Part shown: positions 36,689-46,730 of the stretch, in pieces | Layout of the letters: each line of letters opens with the position of its first letter | Position numbering within the stretch: position 1 is the first letter of the stretch | Assembly: GCF_013391405.1 (NCBI RefSeq) | Contig: NZ_JACBFD010000002.1 | Location: 1-64,000, forward strand | Length of the DNA stretch: 64,000 nucleotides | Direction: 5' to 3' | Source of the DNA: Staphylococcus sp. GSSP0090 | GTDB lineage: Bacteria; Bacillota; Bacilli; Staphylococcales; Staphylococcaceae | The notes under the pieces: model-generated | What the model saw: only the letters and a program-made list of their open reading frames with translations | Database searches by the model: none | Told to the model about the DNA's origin: nothing | Translations under genes and position numbers: made by a program

Positions 36689-36874
36689 TTAAGATAAAAA
36701 TTTGAATAGAAGCGTCACGATAACAAGAACAAGTAATATCGCATCGATACCTACCATAATGGCAAAACGAGGATTTTTTTCACCTGTTTCTTTTGATTTT
36801 TTAACAGCTTTTAGGTTTGGTATCAAACTAACAATTAACAGAATCATTACAACGATGCCTAAAATAATACTCAT
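36689..36874 (-). CDS. Small two-helix membrane protein
   Basis: 61 residues: an N-terminal membrane helix (SIILGIVVMILLIVSLIP), a short charged loop KKSKETGEKNP and a C-terminal helix. Its ATG overlaps the stop of the upstream membrane gene by ATGA, which argues strongly that it is real and translationally coupled. Not recognised. Confidence 0.6.
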   Translation of the reverse strand: MSIILGIVVMILLIVSLIPNLKAVKKSKETGEKNPRFAIMVGIDAILLVLVIVTLLFKFLS

Positions 36875-37230
36875 GAATTGTCACCACCATTTTTATTTTT
36901 TGTAATAAATTCCCATATATAACCAGCAATAATGCCAAGAATTAAGCCCACGATGATACCTACTTTTAGAGCGGAGAATATCGCACTAATCAGTATGGCA
37001 ATGAGCATTGCGATTGGAATGGTTATACCAAATTTATATTTTCTTTCAGGTGAGTTTACAATAGAGAATAGCACATAATATAAAATACCGAAAACAACGA
37101 TAACGAGTATACTTTTTAATATGAGTTGTCCGATAGAATGATCGAAACCACTAAAATAATTTAATACGAAAAATAGCACGCCAAAAATGATAGAAATCGT
37201 AATTGTACGTTTCAGTAAATGATGATTCAT
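36871..37230 (-). CDS. Membrane protein of unknown function
   Basis: 119 residues from the ATG behind AAAGGAG, with four predicted membrane helices spaced evenly and a short basic C-terminus (FITKNKNGGDNS). A 7-codon longer reading is possible but lacks a ribosome binding site. It is coupled by an ATGA overlap to the 61-residue membrane protein. The pair might form a membrane complex; no family recognised. Confidence 0.65.
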   Translation of the reverse strand: MNHHLLKRTITISIIFGVLFFVLNYFSGFDHSIGQLILKSILVIVVFGILYYVLFSIVNSPERKYKFGITIPIAMLIAILISAIFSALKVGIIVGLILGIIAGYIWEFITKNKNGGDNS

Positions 37231-37286
37231 ATAAAACTCCTTTGTAATCAAATCTAATAAAGATTATACCATACAAAGTATTTAAG

Positions 37287-38132
37287 TTAATGTTTCACTG
37301 GTTTAGTGGATACTTCATGTTCATATTGATGGTGATCATTTAAATATGCATAAAATAGGCCGATGATTAAACCACCACCGATATAATTTCCGATACCTGC
37401 ACCAATAAGATTGACGACTACAGGTACAAACGCTAATGTGTTGCTATGGTAAATGAGACCTCCTGCGAATAGTACGGTGTTATATACGACATGTTCATAA
37501 CCCATAAATGCAAAAATTGACACACCAAACATCATGACAAACATTTTTGCTAGAACATCATCTATTTGCATGGCAATGACTAATGAAATATTAATAAAGA
37601 AATTTGCAAAAATAGCTTTAATTAATATCGCTATAAAACTTGAAGATAAAGTTTTATGTTCAATTGTTGCTTCGAGTTGCGTAAACATATCAATTGTCAT
37701 AACGTCAGAGCCTTTCAATATAAGAAAGAAGATTAGACCACCTAAGGCATTACCGATGAAGCAAAGCAGGAAGATTTTTAAAACACGCGTTGGACTGATA
37801 ACCCGATAATATAACCCGACTGTAAAATACATGAAATTGCTTGTCAGTAATTCTGAATTTGTAAATAATATTAAAACAAGCGCAAAACTAAATGCGATAG
37901 CAGCAATCAAATTAACGATACCTATAGGTATATAGGTATCCAACGAAGCTCTTATTAGCAACACGAAAACAGTAATGACACCTAGTATGAATCCTGCCAT
38001 GATTGCACGAAGTAAATAACGTTTGAAATAAAAACTTTGAAGTATATCTTTGGTTCTTATTGTTTCAACTACATGATGAATCCAAGCTTTACCATAAAAC
38101 ACTTTATCCCATTTAACATTTTTTTCGTTCAC
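37287..38132 (-). CDS. Formate/nitrite transporter (FNT) family channel
   Basis: A 281-residue membrane protein of the FNT family (FocA/NirC type) with six or seven helices. Family features: the N-terminal helix with RAIMAGFILGVI, LFTNSELLTSNFMYF (near residue 90), the central CFIGNALGGLIFF (~127) and MGYEHVVYNTVLF with the conserved His (~210). The start codon is GTG, 8 nt after GAGGAT. A perfect Rex-type palindrome lies about 55-70 bp upstream, so expression may follow NADH level and oxygen shortage. Formate is an attractive substrate because formate dehydrogenase lies 12 kb away, but nitrite is equally typical. Confidence 0.88.
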   Translation of the reverse strand: MNEKNVKWDKVFYGKAWIHHVVETIRTKDILQSFYFKRYLLRAIMAGFILGVITVFVLLIRASLDTYIPIGIVNLIAAIAFSFALVLILFTNSELLTSNFMYFTVGLYYRVISPTRVLKIFLLCFIGNALGGLIFFLILKGSDVMTIDMFTQLEATIEHKTLSSSFIAILIKAIFANFFINISLVIAMQIDDVLAKMFVMMFGVSIFAFMGYEHVVYNTVLFAGGLIYHSNTLAFVPVVVNLIGAGIGNYIGGGLIIGLFYAYLNDHHQYEHEVSTKPVKH

Positions 38133-38185
38133 TGCATTATCCTCACTTTCTTTAATTAAGCATAGTATACTACGAAGTGATTATT

Positions 38186-38203
38186 TTGTGAATATTTTCA
38201 CAA
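38186..38203. promoter_or_regulatory. Perfect Rex-binding palindrome
   Basis: TTGTGAATATTTTCACAA is an exact match to the Gram-positive Rex consensus TTGTGAA-N4-TTCACAA. It sits 54 bp before the FNT gene start. Rex represses fermentative and anaerobic genes when NADH is low. Confidence 0.85.
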
Positions 38204-38454
38204 AATAATTCTTAAATACTCAATAACGTATGGCGATAAAATTTGGAAGCATGTAATAAAGTGAGTCTTTTGTGAGATAAAGGAACGAGATGTTACGCGT
38301 ACATGGCTGGTAACCCTATATGATCAGATTACTTTTTAATATTGTTATACAGATATTTAATACTGATGTATCATTTTTGCAAGGGTGAAGGGATTTAATA
38401 ATAAAAAAAGACTTTGCTTTTTTTACTAAAATCGCATACAATTAATGACGGGAA

Positions 38455-38470
38455 ATGTAAGCCCTTACAT
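38455..38470. promoter_or_regulatory. Palindromic operator candidate before the amino-acid permease
   Basis: ATGTAAG-CC-CTTACAT, a perfect 7+2+7 palindrome about 95 bp before the permease start. It matches cre at 13 of 14 positions but lacks the central CG, so another regulator is possible. Confidence 0.4.
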
Positions 38471-38563
38471 AACTCAAAATAATTGTTTAAATTTTTCGAA
38501 TTTATAGTATAATAACGACATAATAAGTGAAATTTACTTATATTTGAAAGAGATGGGGTTTGA

Positions 38564-39955
38564 ATGATGGAAGAAAATAATGAATTACAAAGGGGATTAG
38601 GTGCACGTCAAATGCGAATGATCGCGCTTGGCGGAACAATCGGTGTTGGACTATTTATGGGAGCGACAAGCACTATAAAGTGGACAGGTCCATCAGTGAT
38701 ATTCGCATATTTAATTGCAGGTATCTTTTTATTCTTAGTAATGAGAGCAATGGGAGAAATGGTTTATTTACATCCAACTTCTGGTTCTTTTGCTAACTTT
38801 GCAAGTGATTACATACATCCGGTAGCAGGTTATTTAACAGCTTGGAGTAATATATTCCAATGGGTCGTAGTAGGCATGAGTGAGGTCATCGCTGTTGGAG
38901 AATATATGAACTACTGGTTCCCTGATTTACCACAATGGATTCCTGGTGTGATTGTGGTTGCATTATTAGCAGGTGCGAATCTTGTATCTGTTAAAGCATT
39001 CGGTGAATTTGAATTCTGGTTTGCAATGATTAAAGTGGTAACAATTATATTAATGATTGTTGCTGGTTTTGGATTAATTTTCTTTGGACTTGGTAACGGT
39101 GGAGAAGCGATAGGCTTATCAAACTTATGGTCACATGGTGGTTTCATGCCAAACGGCTGGATTGGATTCTTCTTTGCACTTTCAATCGTTATTGGTTCAT
39201 ACCAAGGTGTAGAATTAATTGGTATTACTGCTGGTGAAACGAAAGATCCACAGAAAAATATTAAAAGTGCGGTTAATGGTGTTATCTGGCGTATATTAAT
39301 TTTCTATATTGGTGCCATTTTTGTCATTGTTACTGTATATCCATGGGATGAGTTAGGCAATATAGGAAGTCCATTCGTAGCAACATTTGCGAAAGTGGGT
39401 ATTACTTTTGCTGCTGGTTTAATTAACTTTGTTGTATTGACTGCAGCAATGTCAGGTTGTAATTCAGGCATATTCAGTGCAAGTCGTATGACATTGAACT
39501 TATCTCAAAAAGGGATGCTACCAAAATTCTTCGGTAAAGTTATGAAAAATGGTGTGCCAATTTGGACAGTACTTGCCATTGCAATTGGTATTTTAATTGG
39601 TGCATTATTAAATGTTATCTTACCGTTATTCATTAAAGGTGCAGACAGTGTCTTTGTTTATGTATATAGTGCGTCAATCTTACCTGGTATGGTACCGTGG
39701 TTTATGATATTAATCAGTCATTTAAGATTTAGAAAGAATCACCCTGAAGAAATAGAGGGTCATCCATTTAAAATGCCTGGTGGCGCAATTACAAATTATA
39801 TTACGATGGCATTCTTTATCATGGTATTAATCGGTATGTTATTTAATAAAGAAACAGTCGTTTCAGTTGTGATTGGTATCATATTCTTATTATTTATGAC
39901 ACTATTCTTTTTCTTAAAAGGCTATCATAAATTAAGTAAAGACAAACTTTTATAA
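38564..39955 (+). CDS. Amino acid permease (APC superfamily, AAT type)
   Basis: A 463-residue, 12-helix amino acid transporter. The N-terminal [20 protein letters not shown] (residues ~14-33) is the AAT-family entry, followed by the [17 protein letters not shown] signature and [18 protein letters not shown] in the middle. It could carry D-Ala/D-Ser/Gly (CycA type) or another amino acid; the sequence alone does not decide. Two adjacent ATGs follow GATGGGG. Single gene with an upstream palindrome and a good downstream terminator. Confidence 0.88.
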   Translation: MMEENNELQRGLGARQMRMIALGGTIGVGLFMGATSTIKWTGPSVIFAYLIAGIFLFLVMRAMGEMVYLHPTSGSFANFASDYIHPVAGYLTAWSNIFQWVVVGMSEVIAVGEYMNYWFPDLPQWIPGVIVVALLAGANLVSVKAFGEFEFWFAMIKVVTIILMIVAGFGLIFFGLGNGGEAIGLSNLWSHGGFMPNGWIGFFFALSIVIGSYQGVELIGITAGETKDPQKNIKSAVNGVIWRILIFYIGAIFVIVTVYPWDELGNIGSPFVATFAKVGITFAAGLINFVVLTAAMSGCNSGIFSASRMTLNLSQKGMLPKFFGKVMKNGVPIWTVLAIAIGILIGALLNVILPLFIKGADSVFVYVYSASILPGMVPWFMILISHLRFRKNHPEEIEGHPFKMPGGAITNYITMAFFIMVLIGMLFNKETVVSVVIGIIFLLFMTLFFFLKGYHKLSKDKLL

Positions 39956-39989
39956 ATACAATAAAATTTAAAATGCGTTATAAGCGCAT

Positions 39990-40032
39990 AAGCGATGATA
40001 TAGTGATGCGTCATTATATCATCGCTTTTTTT
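39990..40032 (+). terminator. Terminator of the amino-acid permease
   Basis: A perfect 13-bp stem (39990-40002, 40015-40027) followed by seven Ts. Confidence 0.85.
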
Positions 40033-40101
40033 GCGTTGTGCATCATATCATTTATCTGTCATATACGATACACAATATTAATAGATAGACTTTATATTCA
40101 A

Positions 40102-40129
40102 TTAAAGTTTAATTTACATAAAATTAACC
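40102..40129 (+). promoter_or_regulatory. Possible PhoP box before the alkaline phosphatase gene
   Basis: TTAAAG, TTTACA and TTAACC start at 40102, 40113 and 40124, an exact 11-nt period; a further TTCACT lies at 40141. B. subtilis PhoP boxes are TT(A/T/C)ACA repeats with that period. The match is imperfect, but the position ahead of a phosphatase gene is apt. Confidence 0.45.
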
Positions 40130-40209
40130 ATATTAAAATGTTCACTCAAAATTTGTGCTTTAAACTAAAGTTGTAGCATGATAATACATATTAAAGGAGT
40201 TATTAATTT

Positions 40210-41643
40210 ATGAAAATATTCAATAAGTTAGCAACTATTTCTGTGGCAAGTGCGATTGTGGCTGGTACAGCATTAGGGAGTGCACAACCAACCTATGCCG
40301 CAGGTGGGGGACAAGATTCAAAGCAAAGTGATGAAGTGTCTTATATGGGAAATACGAAAAATCCTAAGAATGTGATTTTCCTAGTAGGTGATGGTATGGG
40401 ACCTTCATATAACGCTGCTTATCGTTATTTTGCTGATAACCCTGAAACAAAAGAAATGGAAAAAACAGCCTTCGATCAATATTTAACAGGTAATCAACGT
40501 ACGAATCCGAAAGATCCTAAAGAAAATGTAACGGATTCAGCTGCAGGGGCAACTGCTTTTAGTTCTGGTCATAAGACTTATAATGGTGCAATTGGTGTAG
40601 ATGAAAATAAAAAGAATGTTAAAACTGTTTTAGAACAAGCAAAAGAAAATGGTAAATCTACTGGACTTGTTTCTACAGCAGAACTCACAGATGCTACTCC
40701 AGCAGCTTATGCCTCACATGTGGATGACCGCGATAAAAAAGACGAGATTGCACAACAGTTTTATAAGGATAAAATCAATGGGCAACACAAAGTAGATGTG
40801 CTACTTGGTGGTGGTGCTGAATATTTTGGTAAAGAAAATGGCAATTTAACGAAGAAATTTAAAGACGATGGCTATGATGTTGTGAAGAATAAATCACAAA
40901 TGCAAAATGCTAAGAGTGATCAAATTTTAGGGCTATTTGCAGATAATGATATGCCGTTACAAATTGATGCACCTAAGCAAAATCCAAAACTAGTTGATAT
41001 GACAGATACAGCTGTTAATAAATTAAAACAAAATGACAAAGGTTTCTTCTTAATGGTAGAAGGTGCGTCTATTGATAAATCAGGTCATCCAAATGATATT
41101 ACTGGCGTTATGTCAGAAATGGAAGGCTTTGAGAAAGCATTTGATTATGCAACACAATATGCAAAAGAAAATCCAGACACATTGGTGGTTGCAACTGCAG
41201 ACCATTCAACAGGTGGATTATCCATTGCAAAAGGTAAAGACTATGTATGGAATCCAGAAGCGATTCACTCAATGAAACACTCAGGTGCCTATATGACGAA
41301 ACAAATTGCTAGTGGTAAAGACGCTGCTAAAGTCATTAAAGATGGGTATGGATTTGATGTGAAACAAGATCAAATCGATAAAATTAATGAAGAAGCTAAA
41401 AAATTAAGCGACCTTGATGAAGATGACGAAAAATATGAAGATCAGTTACAAAAACTTCAAGATGCAGTACAAAAACCAATTAACGATAAGTCTAATACGG
41501 GATGGACAACGTATGGTCATACTGGTGAAGATGTAAATACTTACGCATTTGGTCCAGGTAGTGAACGTTTCCAAGGTAACATTGATAATACAGATAATGC
41601 TAAAAACATCTTTGATTTCTTCAAAAATGATCAATCTTCTTAA
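40210..41643 (+). CDS. phoB: Secreted alkaline phosphatase
   Basis: A 477-residue exported phosphomonoesterase. A Sec signal peptide (residues 1 to ~30, ending PTYA) is followed by the catalytic domain: metal ligand Asp61 in VGDGMG, the nucleophile Ser110 in VTDSAAGATAFSSG, MVEGASIDKSGHPND, VATADHSTGG and a C-terminal YGHTGEDVNTYAFG with a Zn-binding His. Ribosome binding site AAAGGAG. It hydrolyses phosphate esters outside the cell, probably under phosphate limitation (PhoP-like repeats upstream). Acidic stretch ~400-420 (LSDLDEDDEKYEDQ) is a surface insertion common in staphylococcal members. Confidence 0.93.
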   Translation: MKIFNKLATISVASAIVAGTALGSAQPTYAAGGGQDSKQSDEVSYMGNTKNPKNVIFLVGDGMGPSYNAAYRYFADNPETKEMEKTAFDQYLTGNQRTNPKDPKENVTDSAAGATAFSSGHKTYNGAIGVDENKKNVKTVLEQAKENGKSTGLVSTAELTDATPAAYASHVDDRDKKDEIAQQFYKDKINGQHKVDVLLGGGAEYFGKENGNLTKKFKDDGYDVVKNKSQMQNAKSDQILGLFADNDMPLQIDAPKQNPKLVDMTDTAVNKLKQNDKGFFLMVEGASIDKSGHPNDITGVMSEMEGFEKAFDYATQYAKENPDTLVVATADHSTGGLSIAKGKDYVWNPEAIHSMKHSGAYMTKQIASGKDAAKVIKDGYGFDVKQDQIDKINEEAKKLSDLDEDDEKYEDQLQKLQDAVQKPINDKSNTGWTTYGHTGEDVNTYAFGPGSERFQGNIDNTDNAKNIFDFFKNDQSS

Positions 41644-41671
41644 TTAAATGTCATAACTAAGCAAACAAATA

Positions 41672-41727
41672 AAACACTTTCTCTAAGTTCACATTACAAT
41701 GTGAATATTAGGGAAAGTGTTTTTTTA
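41672..41727. terminator. Bidirectional terminator between phoB and murR
   Basis: Long hairpin (AAACACTTTC-type arms from 41672 and ending 41721, with some mismatches, and an inner TTCACATT/AATGTGAA stem) followed by a T tract; the murR stop is 8 nt beyond. Confidence 0.8.
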
Positions 41728-41735
41728 CAACAACC

Positions 41736-42611
41736 TTAATGTTTAAAACGAATTGTAGATAAATGTTTACGGTAATTATCTAGCGCCATTTTAGATTGTG
41801 TGATGGAATCAAGTGCACTCTGATAATTTAAGGCAATATAGCGATAGTATAAAATATCAACAGTAAATAATTGTGCAAATAAAGATGTTGTGGCAGCCAT
41901 GCGCAATTCATTTTCATCTGTTTGACCATAAATAATGGTGTAGTCTGATATTTTAGCAACCGGATTATCATTTGAACTAGAAATTGTAATAATTGGAATG
42001 GAATAATCTTTAGCTACTTTAGCCATTGATTGCATTTCACTATGACTGCCTTGATTTGTAACAAAAATGATGCAGTCGCGTTCGTCGTGTGTCGCTAAGG
42101 TAGACATAAATAAATGAGTCTCTTGTAGCAGACGCACATTGAGCCCGATGCGTGATAATTTTTGGAAAAGATCAGTGATGATTACCAGCGAAGCACCATA
42201 GCCAAATAGAAAGATTGTACGTGCACGCTTCATCGTATCGCATATGTGATCAATCATATGATCTTCTATATGATTCGATACATAATTCATCGTATCATTG
42301 ACACGAGACAACATTTTGTTTTTAAGCGTGTCTACGGATTCATTATCTACTAGTTCTAGATGATTGTTGTTAATTGCATCATCAGGTAAGTAACGAGATA
42401 TAGCGATTTTAAGTTCTTGAAATCCTTTCTCGGTCATTTTCTTACTAAATCTAACAATGGATGCTGTACTTGTATTAATTTCATTTGATAAATCTTGAAC
42501 AGACATATTGATTATTTTATGTGGTGTATTCAATATGAAGTCAGCGATTTTTTTCTCGCTCTTAGTTAATTGATTATAATTGCTATCAATTTTATATAGT
42601 ACGTTGGTCAT
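41736..42611 (-). CDS. murR: MurR/RpiR family regulator of MurNAc utilisation
   Basis: A 291-residue RpiR-family protein with the N-terminal helix-turn-helix (LSNEINTSTASIVRFSKKMTEKG, near residue 44) and the C-terminal SIS domain (IFLFGYGASLVIITDLFQKL, then FVTNQGSHSEMQSMAKVAK). Last gene of mupG-murQ-murP-murR, starting 1 bp past the murP stop region; AGGTGA inside the murP end supports the ATG. It should sense MurNAc-6-phosphate and control the operon; that is known for MurR homologues and inferred here. Confidence 0.88.
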   Translation of the reverse strand: MTNVLYKIDSNYNQLTKSEKKIADFILNTPHKIINMSVQDLSNEINTSTASIVRFSKKMTEKGFQELKIAISRYLPDDAINNNHLELVDNESVDTLKNKMLSRVNDTMNYVSNHIEDHMIDHICDTMKRARTIFLFGYGASLVIITDLFQKLSRIGLNVRLLQETHLFMSTLATHDERDCIIFVTNQGSHSEMQSMAKVAKDYSIPIITISSSNDNPVAKISDYTIIYGQTDENELRMAATTSLFAQLFTVDILYYRYIALNYQSALDSITQSKMALDNYRKHLSTIRFKH

Positions 42612-42612
42612 T

Positions 42613-44052
42613 TTAATCACCTAGTGTATCAGATTCTCGCATCGCTTTTGTAGTTCCAAAGAAATAGGTGAATATGAAACCACCTGCATATGCTGCGAGT
42701 AGTCCTGCAATGTAACCTAAATACATATGATCTGAAATCAAAGGTAATAAAGAAATACCACTTGGCCCAATGGCTGTTGCACCTATGTGACCGATACCGC
42801 CTATGACTGCACCACCAATACCGCCACCAATACAAGCAGTAATAAATGGTTTGCCTAGTGGTAATGTCACACCGTAAATTAACGGCTCTCCAATACCTAA
42901 AAATCCTACCGGTAAAGCACCTTTAAGTGTATCTCTGAGGGTTGTGTTTTTACGACATCTTACCCAAAGTGCGAGTGCTGCACCAACTTGTCCAGCACCT
43001 GCCATTGCTGCAATAGGAAGTAAATAAGTGGCTCCTGTTTGATTTATCATTTCAATATGAATAGGTGTAAACATATGATGTAATCCTAACATAACTAATG
43101 GTAGGAAGAATGCGCCGATGATAAAGCCGCTAAAGACGCCACCTATGTCAATGATGCCATTTATAACTGTAACTAGTCCGTCAGAAACGAATCCAGCTAA
43201 AGGCATAAATATAAAGATTGTTAACAAACCAATGATGAATAATGTAATTGTAGGTGTAACAATAATATCAATTGAATTAGGGACCACTTTATGTAGTCGC
43301 TTCTCTATCATACTGAGTAACCAAACTGCAAAGATAACGCCAATAATACCACCTTGGCCGGGTTGAAGGGGTTCACCAGTAAAAATATTTGTTATCATAT
43401 TTTTGTCTGTTAATCCCGTCAATAATGTTGTACCACCAATGACGCCACCTAAACCAGGTGTAGCACCAAATTCTTTAGCAGCATTGATACCAGTAAAGAT
43501 AGCTAGGTAGGCTAACATACCATCTTTGATAACATTAAAAACCGTAACAAGCTGTGTGACCCAATCACCTGAAATTTGTCCTGCAGCTAATAAGTTACTT
43601 AATACCGCAGCGATACCACCAATTAAACCAGCCCCAATAAATGCTGGAATCAAAGGTATGAAAATATTAGCTATTGTTTTTAATAACTTATTGAATTTAC
43701 CGCGTTTTTGTTTACTTTGGAATTCAGATTTGTTTTCTTGTGCTTTTGCTTCTGCATTTGCACGATAGTCTTTGGATTGATGCTTGATGTTTTCTCCTAG
43801 TGGTGCACCGCTCAATTCAGACATGTGAGCGGCCACTTTATTAACCGTTCCCGGCCCAACTACGACTTGTACACGTTCATCTTTAACAACACCCATAACA
43901 CCCTTAATTGATTTTAATTGTTCGTAATCAATTTTATCTTCATCGCGTACTTTAATTCTTACACGTGTCATACAATTAATGATATTATCCATATTATCGA
44001 TGCCACCAACCGCATCAATGATATGTTCTGCTAATATTTGCTCTTTTGTCAT
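42613..44052 (-). CDS. murP: PTS N-acetylmuramic acid EIIBC component
   Basis: A 479-residue PTS permease: N-terminal EIIB domain with phosphorylated Cys27 ([13 protein letters not shown]), a charged linker, then the EIIC membrane domain ([19 protein letters not shown], then [12 protein letters not shown] and [20 protein letters not shown] near residue 405). The domain order and operon match MurP, which imports and phosphorylates MurNAc (in staphylococci probably the disaccharide MurNAc-GlcNAc). Start chosen at the ATG behind GAGGAGG; a 12-codon longer frame has no support. No EIIA domain. Confidence 0.9.
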   Translation of the reverse strand: MTKEQILAEHIIDAVGGIDNMDNIINCMTRVRIKVRDEDKIDYEQLKSIKGVMGVVKDERVQVVVGPGTVNKVAAHMSELSGAPLGENIKHQSKDYRANAEAKAQENKSEFQSKQKRGKFNKLLKTIANIFIPLIPAFIGAGLIGGIAAVLSNLLAAGQISGDWVTQLVTVFNVIKDGMLAYLAIFTGINAAKEFGATPGLGGVIGGTTLLTGLTDKNMITNIFTGEPLQPGQGGIIGVIFAVWLLSMIEKRLHKVVPNSIDIIVTPTITLFIIGLLTIFIFMPLAGFVSDGLVTVINGIIDIGGVFSGFIIGAFFLPLVMLGLHHMFTPIHIEMINQTGATYLLPIAAMAGAGQVGAALALWVRCRKNTTLRDTLKGALPVGFLGIGEPLIYGVTLPLGKPFITACIGGGIGGAVIGGIGHIGATAIGPSGISLLPLISDHMYLGYIAGLLAAYAGGFIFTYFFGTTKAMRESDTLGD

Positions 44053-44123
44053 AAAATGACCTCCTCTATATTGAATGCAGTTAATCATTCTTGAAAATAT
44101 GTGTTAAGTGATACCTTGTTATA

Positions 44124-45011
44124 TTAATTCTGTATCGCTTTTTTAATGATATGATTATTATCGTTGAGTCGAGTGATTGCTTCGTTTTTATTAATATCAC
44201 AGAGGTGCATGACGACGGCCACTTTTAAATCTTGATCTGCTGATTCATAAAGTGACTGGGCTTGATTATATGAAATATCACATATATCTTGAATAATACG
44301 TATAGAACGATCTATTAACTTTTGATTGGTCGCTCTTACATCTACCATAAGATTGCCGTAAACTTTGCCAACACCAACCATTGTAATGGTTGAAATCATA
44401 TTTAATATTAACTTTTGTGCTGTGCCAGATTTCAATCTTGTTGAGCCAGTTAAGACTTCTGGTCCTACGTTTACTTCGATAGGGTATTGAGCTAAGTTAC
44501 TTATTTTTGTGTTTGTATTACAAGATATAGCAACAGTATGTGCGCCAATCTCTGTAGCACATTTGAGTCCGCCCATAACATAAGGTGTGCTACCACTAGC
44601 AGCAATTCCAATCACAACATCTTTCTCATTTAGATGTATATGATTTAAGTCTTCACGTGCAAGTGACTCACTATCTTCTGCACCTTCAACTGCTACTGTC
44701 ATGGCACGCTGTCCACCAGCTATAAGTCCAATCACCTCATTAGTTGACGTATTAAATGTTGGTACACATTCTGCTGCATCAAGTACACCTAAACGGCCAC
44801 TGGTACCAGCGCCGATATAAATGATGCGACCGCCTTGCTTAAATTGTTCAGTTGTAACTTGAATCACTTCTGCCAATTTGGGTAATATGGCAGTAATTTG
44901 TTGCGGTACTTTTTGATCTTCAGCATTCATCGTTTCTAAGGCTTGTTGAATCGTCATTTCATCTAAATGCATCGTTGCTTCATTTCTTGCTTCAGTCATA
45001 GACTTATTCAT
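44124..45011 (-). CDS. murQ: N-acetylmuramic acid 6-phosphate etherase
   Basis: A 295-residue SIS-domain lyase that splits the lactyl ether of MurNAc-6-phosphate to GlcNAc-6-phosphate and lactate. Signature segments: [20 protein letters not shown] (near residue 60) and [18 protein letters not shown], with the catalytic glutamate in VEGAEDSE, and the C-terminal [23 protein letters not shown]-type helix. It starts 5 nt after the MupG stop, so the two are co-translated. Ribosome binding site AAGGAG. Confidence 0.96.
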   Translation of the reverse strand: MNKSMTEARNEATMHLDEMTIQQALETMNAEDQKVPQQITAILPKLAEVIQVTTEQFKQGGRIIYIGAGTSGRLGVLDAAECVPTFNTSTNEVIGLIAGGQRAMTVAVEGAEDSESLAREDLNHIHLNEKDVVIGIAASGSTPYVMGGLKCATEIGAHTVAISCNTNTKISNLAQYPIEVNVGPEVLTGSTRLKSGTAQKLILNMISTITMVGVGKVYGNLMVDVRATNQKLIDRSIRIIQDICDISYNQAQSLYESADQDLKVAVVMHLCDINKNEAITRLNDNNHIIKKAIQN

Positions 45012-45016
45012 AACTT

Positions 45017-46066
45017 TTAGCTCCTTGTTTGTATAGTAAATTCAAAGGTATCATTAGGACGTATACAATCTATAATCGGTATATCATCATCAATAATTTG
45101 GCCGACAACATTGATATGTTTGTGTGATGGTAAATCTGTCTTTATAATTTGTAGTTCCCCTTGGTAACGTCCATTAAGTTGATTATCTACAGTAATAGCG
45201 CCTGTGTTGCGAATATGATTAAATTGGGGCGCTATATCTGATTGACAATAATGACGTGATTCTTGTGAGCGGAGTACATGAGTTGGATTATCTGCACGGA
45301 CGGTATGACGTTTTAATAATATAGATTCAACTTGCAAATCTTTTAATGTGATTGTTAAAGTGATATGTCTTTGCGTTAAAAGTGATATGAGTTGTTGTGC
45401 GCATGGTTGTGTTATTTGAGTATCACCAATCATTACATGGTTTACAGCTTGATCTAACAATAATTGAGCGCTTTTAAGAGGATGCATGTATCTCGAAATT
45501 TCGAGTGTGGGTAACCCTTTAAATAATGGTCCGCGTTTTGTAGTACCAACTATAAAACCGTAGATAATAGCGTTAGGATTATATTTCAAAATTAATTGAT
45601 TTTGCGCCTTAACAAAATCTGTCGTCAATCCAGTATCTGGACGAGGATAATAGTTATGACAATAGCATAAATAACTAAAATCATTTAATTGAGTATATAG
45701 TTGTTGCAACAGTTGTTCAGATACAATACTGGCATTTAGACAACATTGAAAACCATGCTCTATAATATCATTGACAATATCAATAGACGTACTATGATCT
45801 ATACGAATGATGAATTGCGCTTGTTGATATTGCTTTAAGAACTGGAAGAAATCATGATTCAGCAATGAAGGATTGATATCAATCATATAGGTCAGCTGAT
45901 CATTTGATAGATAGTCTAATAGTTCTCCCAAATAGCGATATTTTGTATTTTCATTGTCTTCAGGAATTTGAACTGAAGTGAAAATGGTAGTGTATCCTAA
46001 ATCAACCATACGTCTTATATAAGATTGATCGATGGATTGACTAAGATAAATAGAAAAGCCATGCAT
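45017..46066 (-). CDS. mupG: 6-phospho-N-acetylmuramidase (DUF871/MupG family)
   Basis: A 349-residue cytoplasmic TIM-barrel glycosidase of the former DUF871 family. In S. aureus, MupG cleaves MurNAc-6P-GlcNAc imported by MurP. The N-terminus [17 protein letters not shown] with [11 protein letters not shown] and MIDINPSLL, then [12 protein letters not shown], are family features. The C-terminal ~110 residues form a small beta-barrel domain with [19 protein letters not shown]. First gene of the mur recycling operon. The ATG is set by AAAGGAG; a longer frame starting 14 codons upstream contains that Shine-Dalgarno sequence. Confidence 0.9.
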   Translation of the reverse strand: MHGFSIYLSQSIDQSYIRRMVDLGYTTIFTSVQIPEDNENTKYRYLGELLDYLSNDQLTYMIDINPSLLNHDFFQFLKQYQQAQFIIRIDHSTSIDIVNDIIEHGFQCCLNASIVSEQLLQQLYTQLNDFSYLCYCHNYYPRPDTGLTTDFVKAQNQLILKYNPNAIIYGFIVGTTKRGPLFKGLPTLEISRYMHPLKSAQLLLDQAVNHVMIGDTQITQPCAQQLISLLTQRHITLTITLKDLQVESILLKRHTVRADNPTHVLRSQESRHYCQSDIAPQFNHIRNTGAITVDNQLNGRYQGELQIIKTDLPSHKHINVVGQIIDDDIPIIDCIRPNDTFEFTIQTRS

Positions 46067-46163
46067 TTTTACCACTCCTTTAATGCTGTAATCGGTTTCA
46101 TTGTACACTATGTGAAAAAGTATTACAATTTGAATTTTTATTTTTAGTTAAAATGAAATTTTA

Positions 46164-46493
46164 TTACAAATAAAAGGAAAGTACGTGGTGGATATGCATT
46201 AAACGTTGTTGAATCAGTTCGATGTGTTTCGTAGTATTGCCAATCGTTAGTTCGTCGAGAGGCTGAGCCATTTGATTCTTCAAGAAAGTAAAGTAATTAT
46301 AGTGAAAAAGGGATAATTGATATAAATCGTCTTGTTTAAAAGTAATATATTCTTGTTCTATAAAAGCATGAACATCTTCTTTATATTGAAGTTTCTTTTT
46401 ATGATTGGTCACATAACCAAATTTATATATTTCGATTAAATTAAGCAACTTGGTGATACGTTGTTCTAAGTTGTGAAATTCTAAGTGATACAT
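46164..46493 (-). CDS. Small helical protein of unknown function
   Basis: 109 residues, predicted all-helical, cytoplasmic, rich in Leu, His, Gln and Tyr (LEFHNLEQRITKLLNLIEIY, then QLSLFHYNYFTFLKNQM). No signal peptide or membrane helix. AAAGGATGA supports the start. It lies upstream of the mur operon on the same strand, with about 100 bp between, and could belong to it or be separate. Not recognised. Confidence 0.6.
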   Translation of the reverse strand: MYHLEFHNLEQRITKLLNLIEIYKFGYVTNHKKKLQYKEDVHAFIEQEYITFKQDDLYQLSLFHYNYFTFLKNQMAQPLDELTIGNTTKHIELIQQRLMHIHHVLSFYL

Positions 46494-46696
46494 AGAATCA
46501 TCCTTTCGTTGAGTAGTTGTATCATATATAACAAAAAGAGGATGTTATAAATTAAGTTTTCGAGACGTTGTTGGAAAATTGGTTAGGAATTTAGCAGTAT
46601 ATAAATGAAGGTAAATTAAAAGAAGTATTGCGCATGCTTAAATATATAGGGGGTATTGATGTGGTATACCTTGCTAATGGGATATATAAATGAAGA

Positions 46697-46730
46697 AAAT
46701 CCAACCGATCTTTAGGACTCAGTTGGATTT
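46697..46730 (-). terminator. Terminator overlapping the stop codon of the WYL regulator
   Basis: A 9-bp stem (46697-46705 with 46722-46730). In the minus direction the 5' arm is the last codons of the gene, the stop codon lies in the loop, and TTTTCTT follows the 3' arm. Confidence 0.65.

Larger units (their letters stand above)
38133..38563. other. Divergent regulatory region between FNT gene and amino-acid permease
   Basis: 431 bp, gene-free. It contains the Rex palindrome (38186-38203) on the FNT side and, on the permease side, a perfect 16-bp palindrome ATGTAAGCCCTTACAT (38455-38470) that differs from a cre site only at the central G. Confidence 0.6.
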
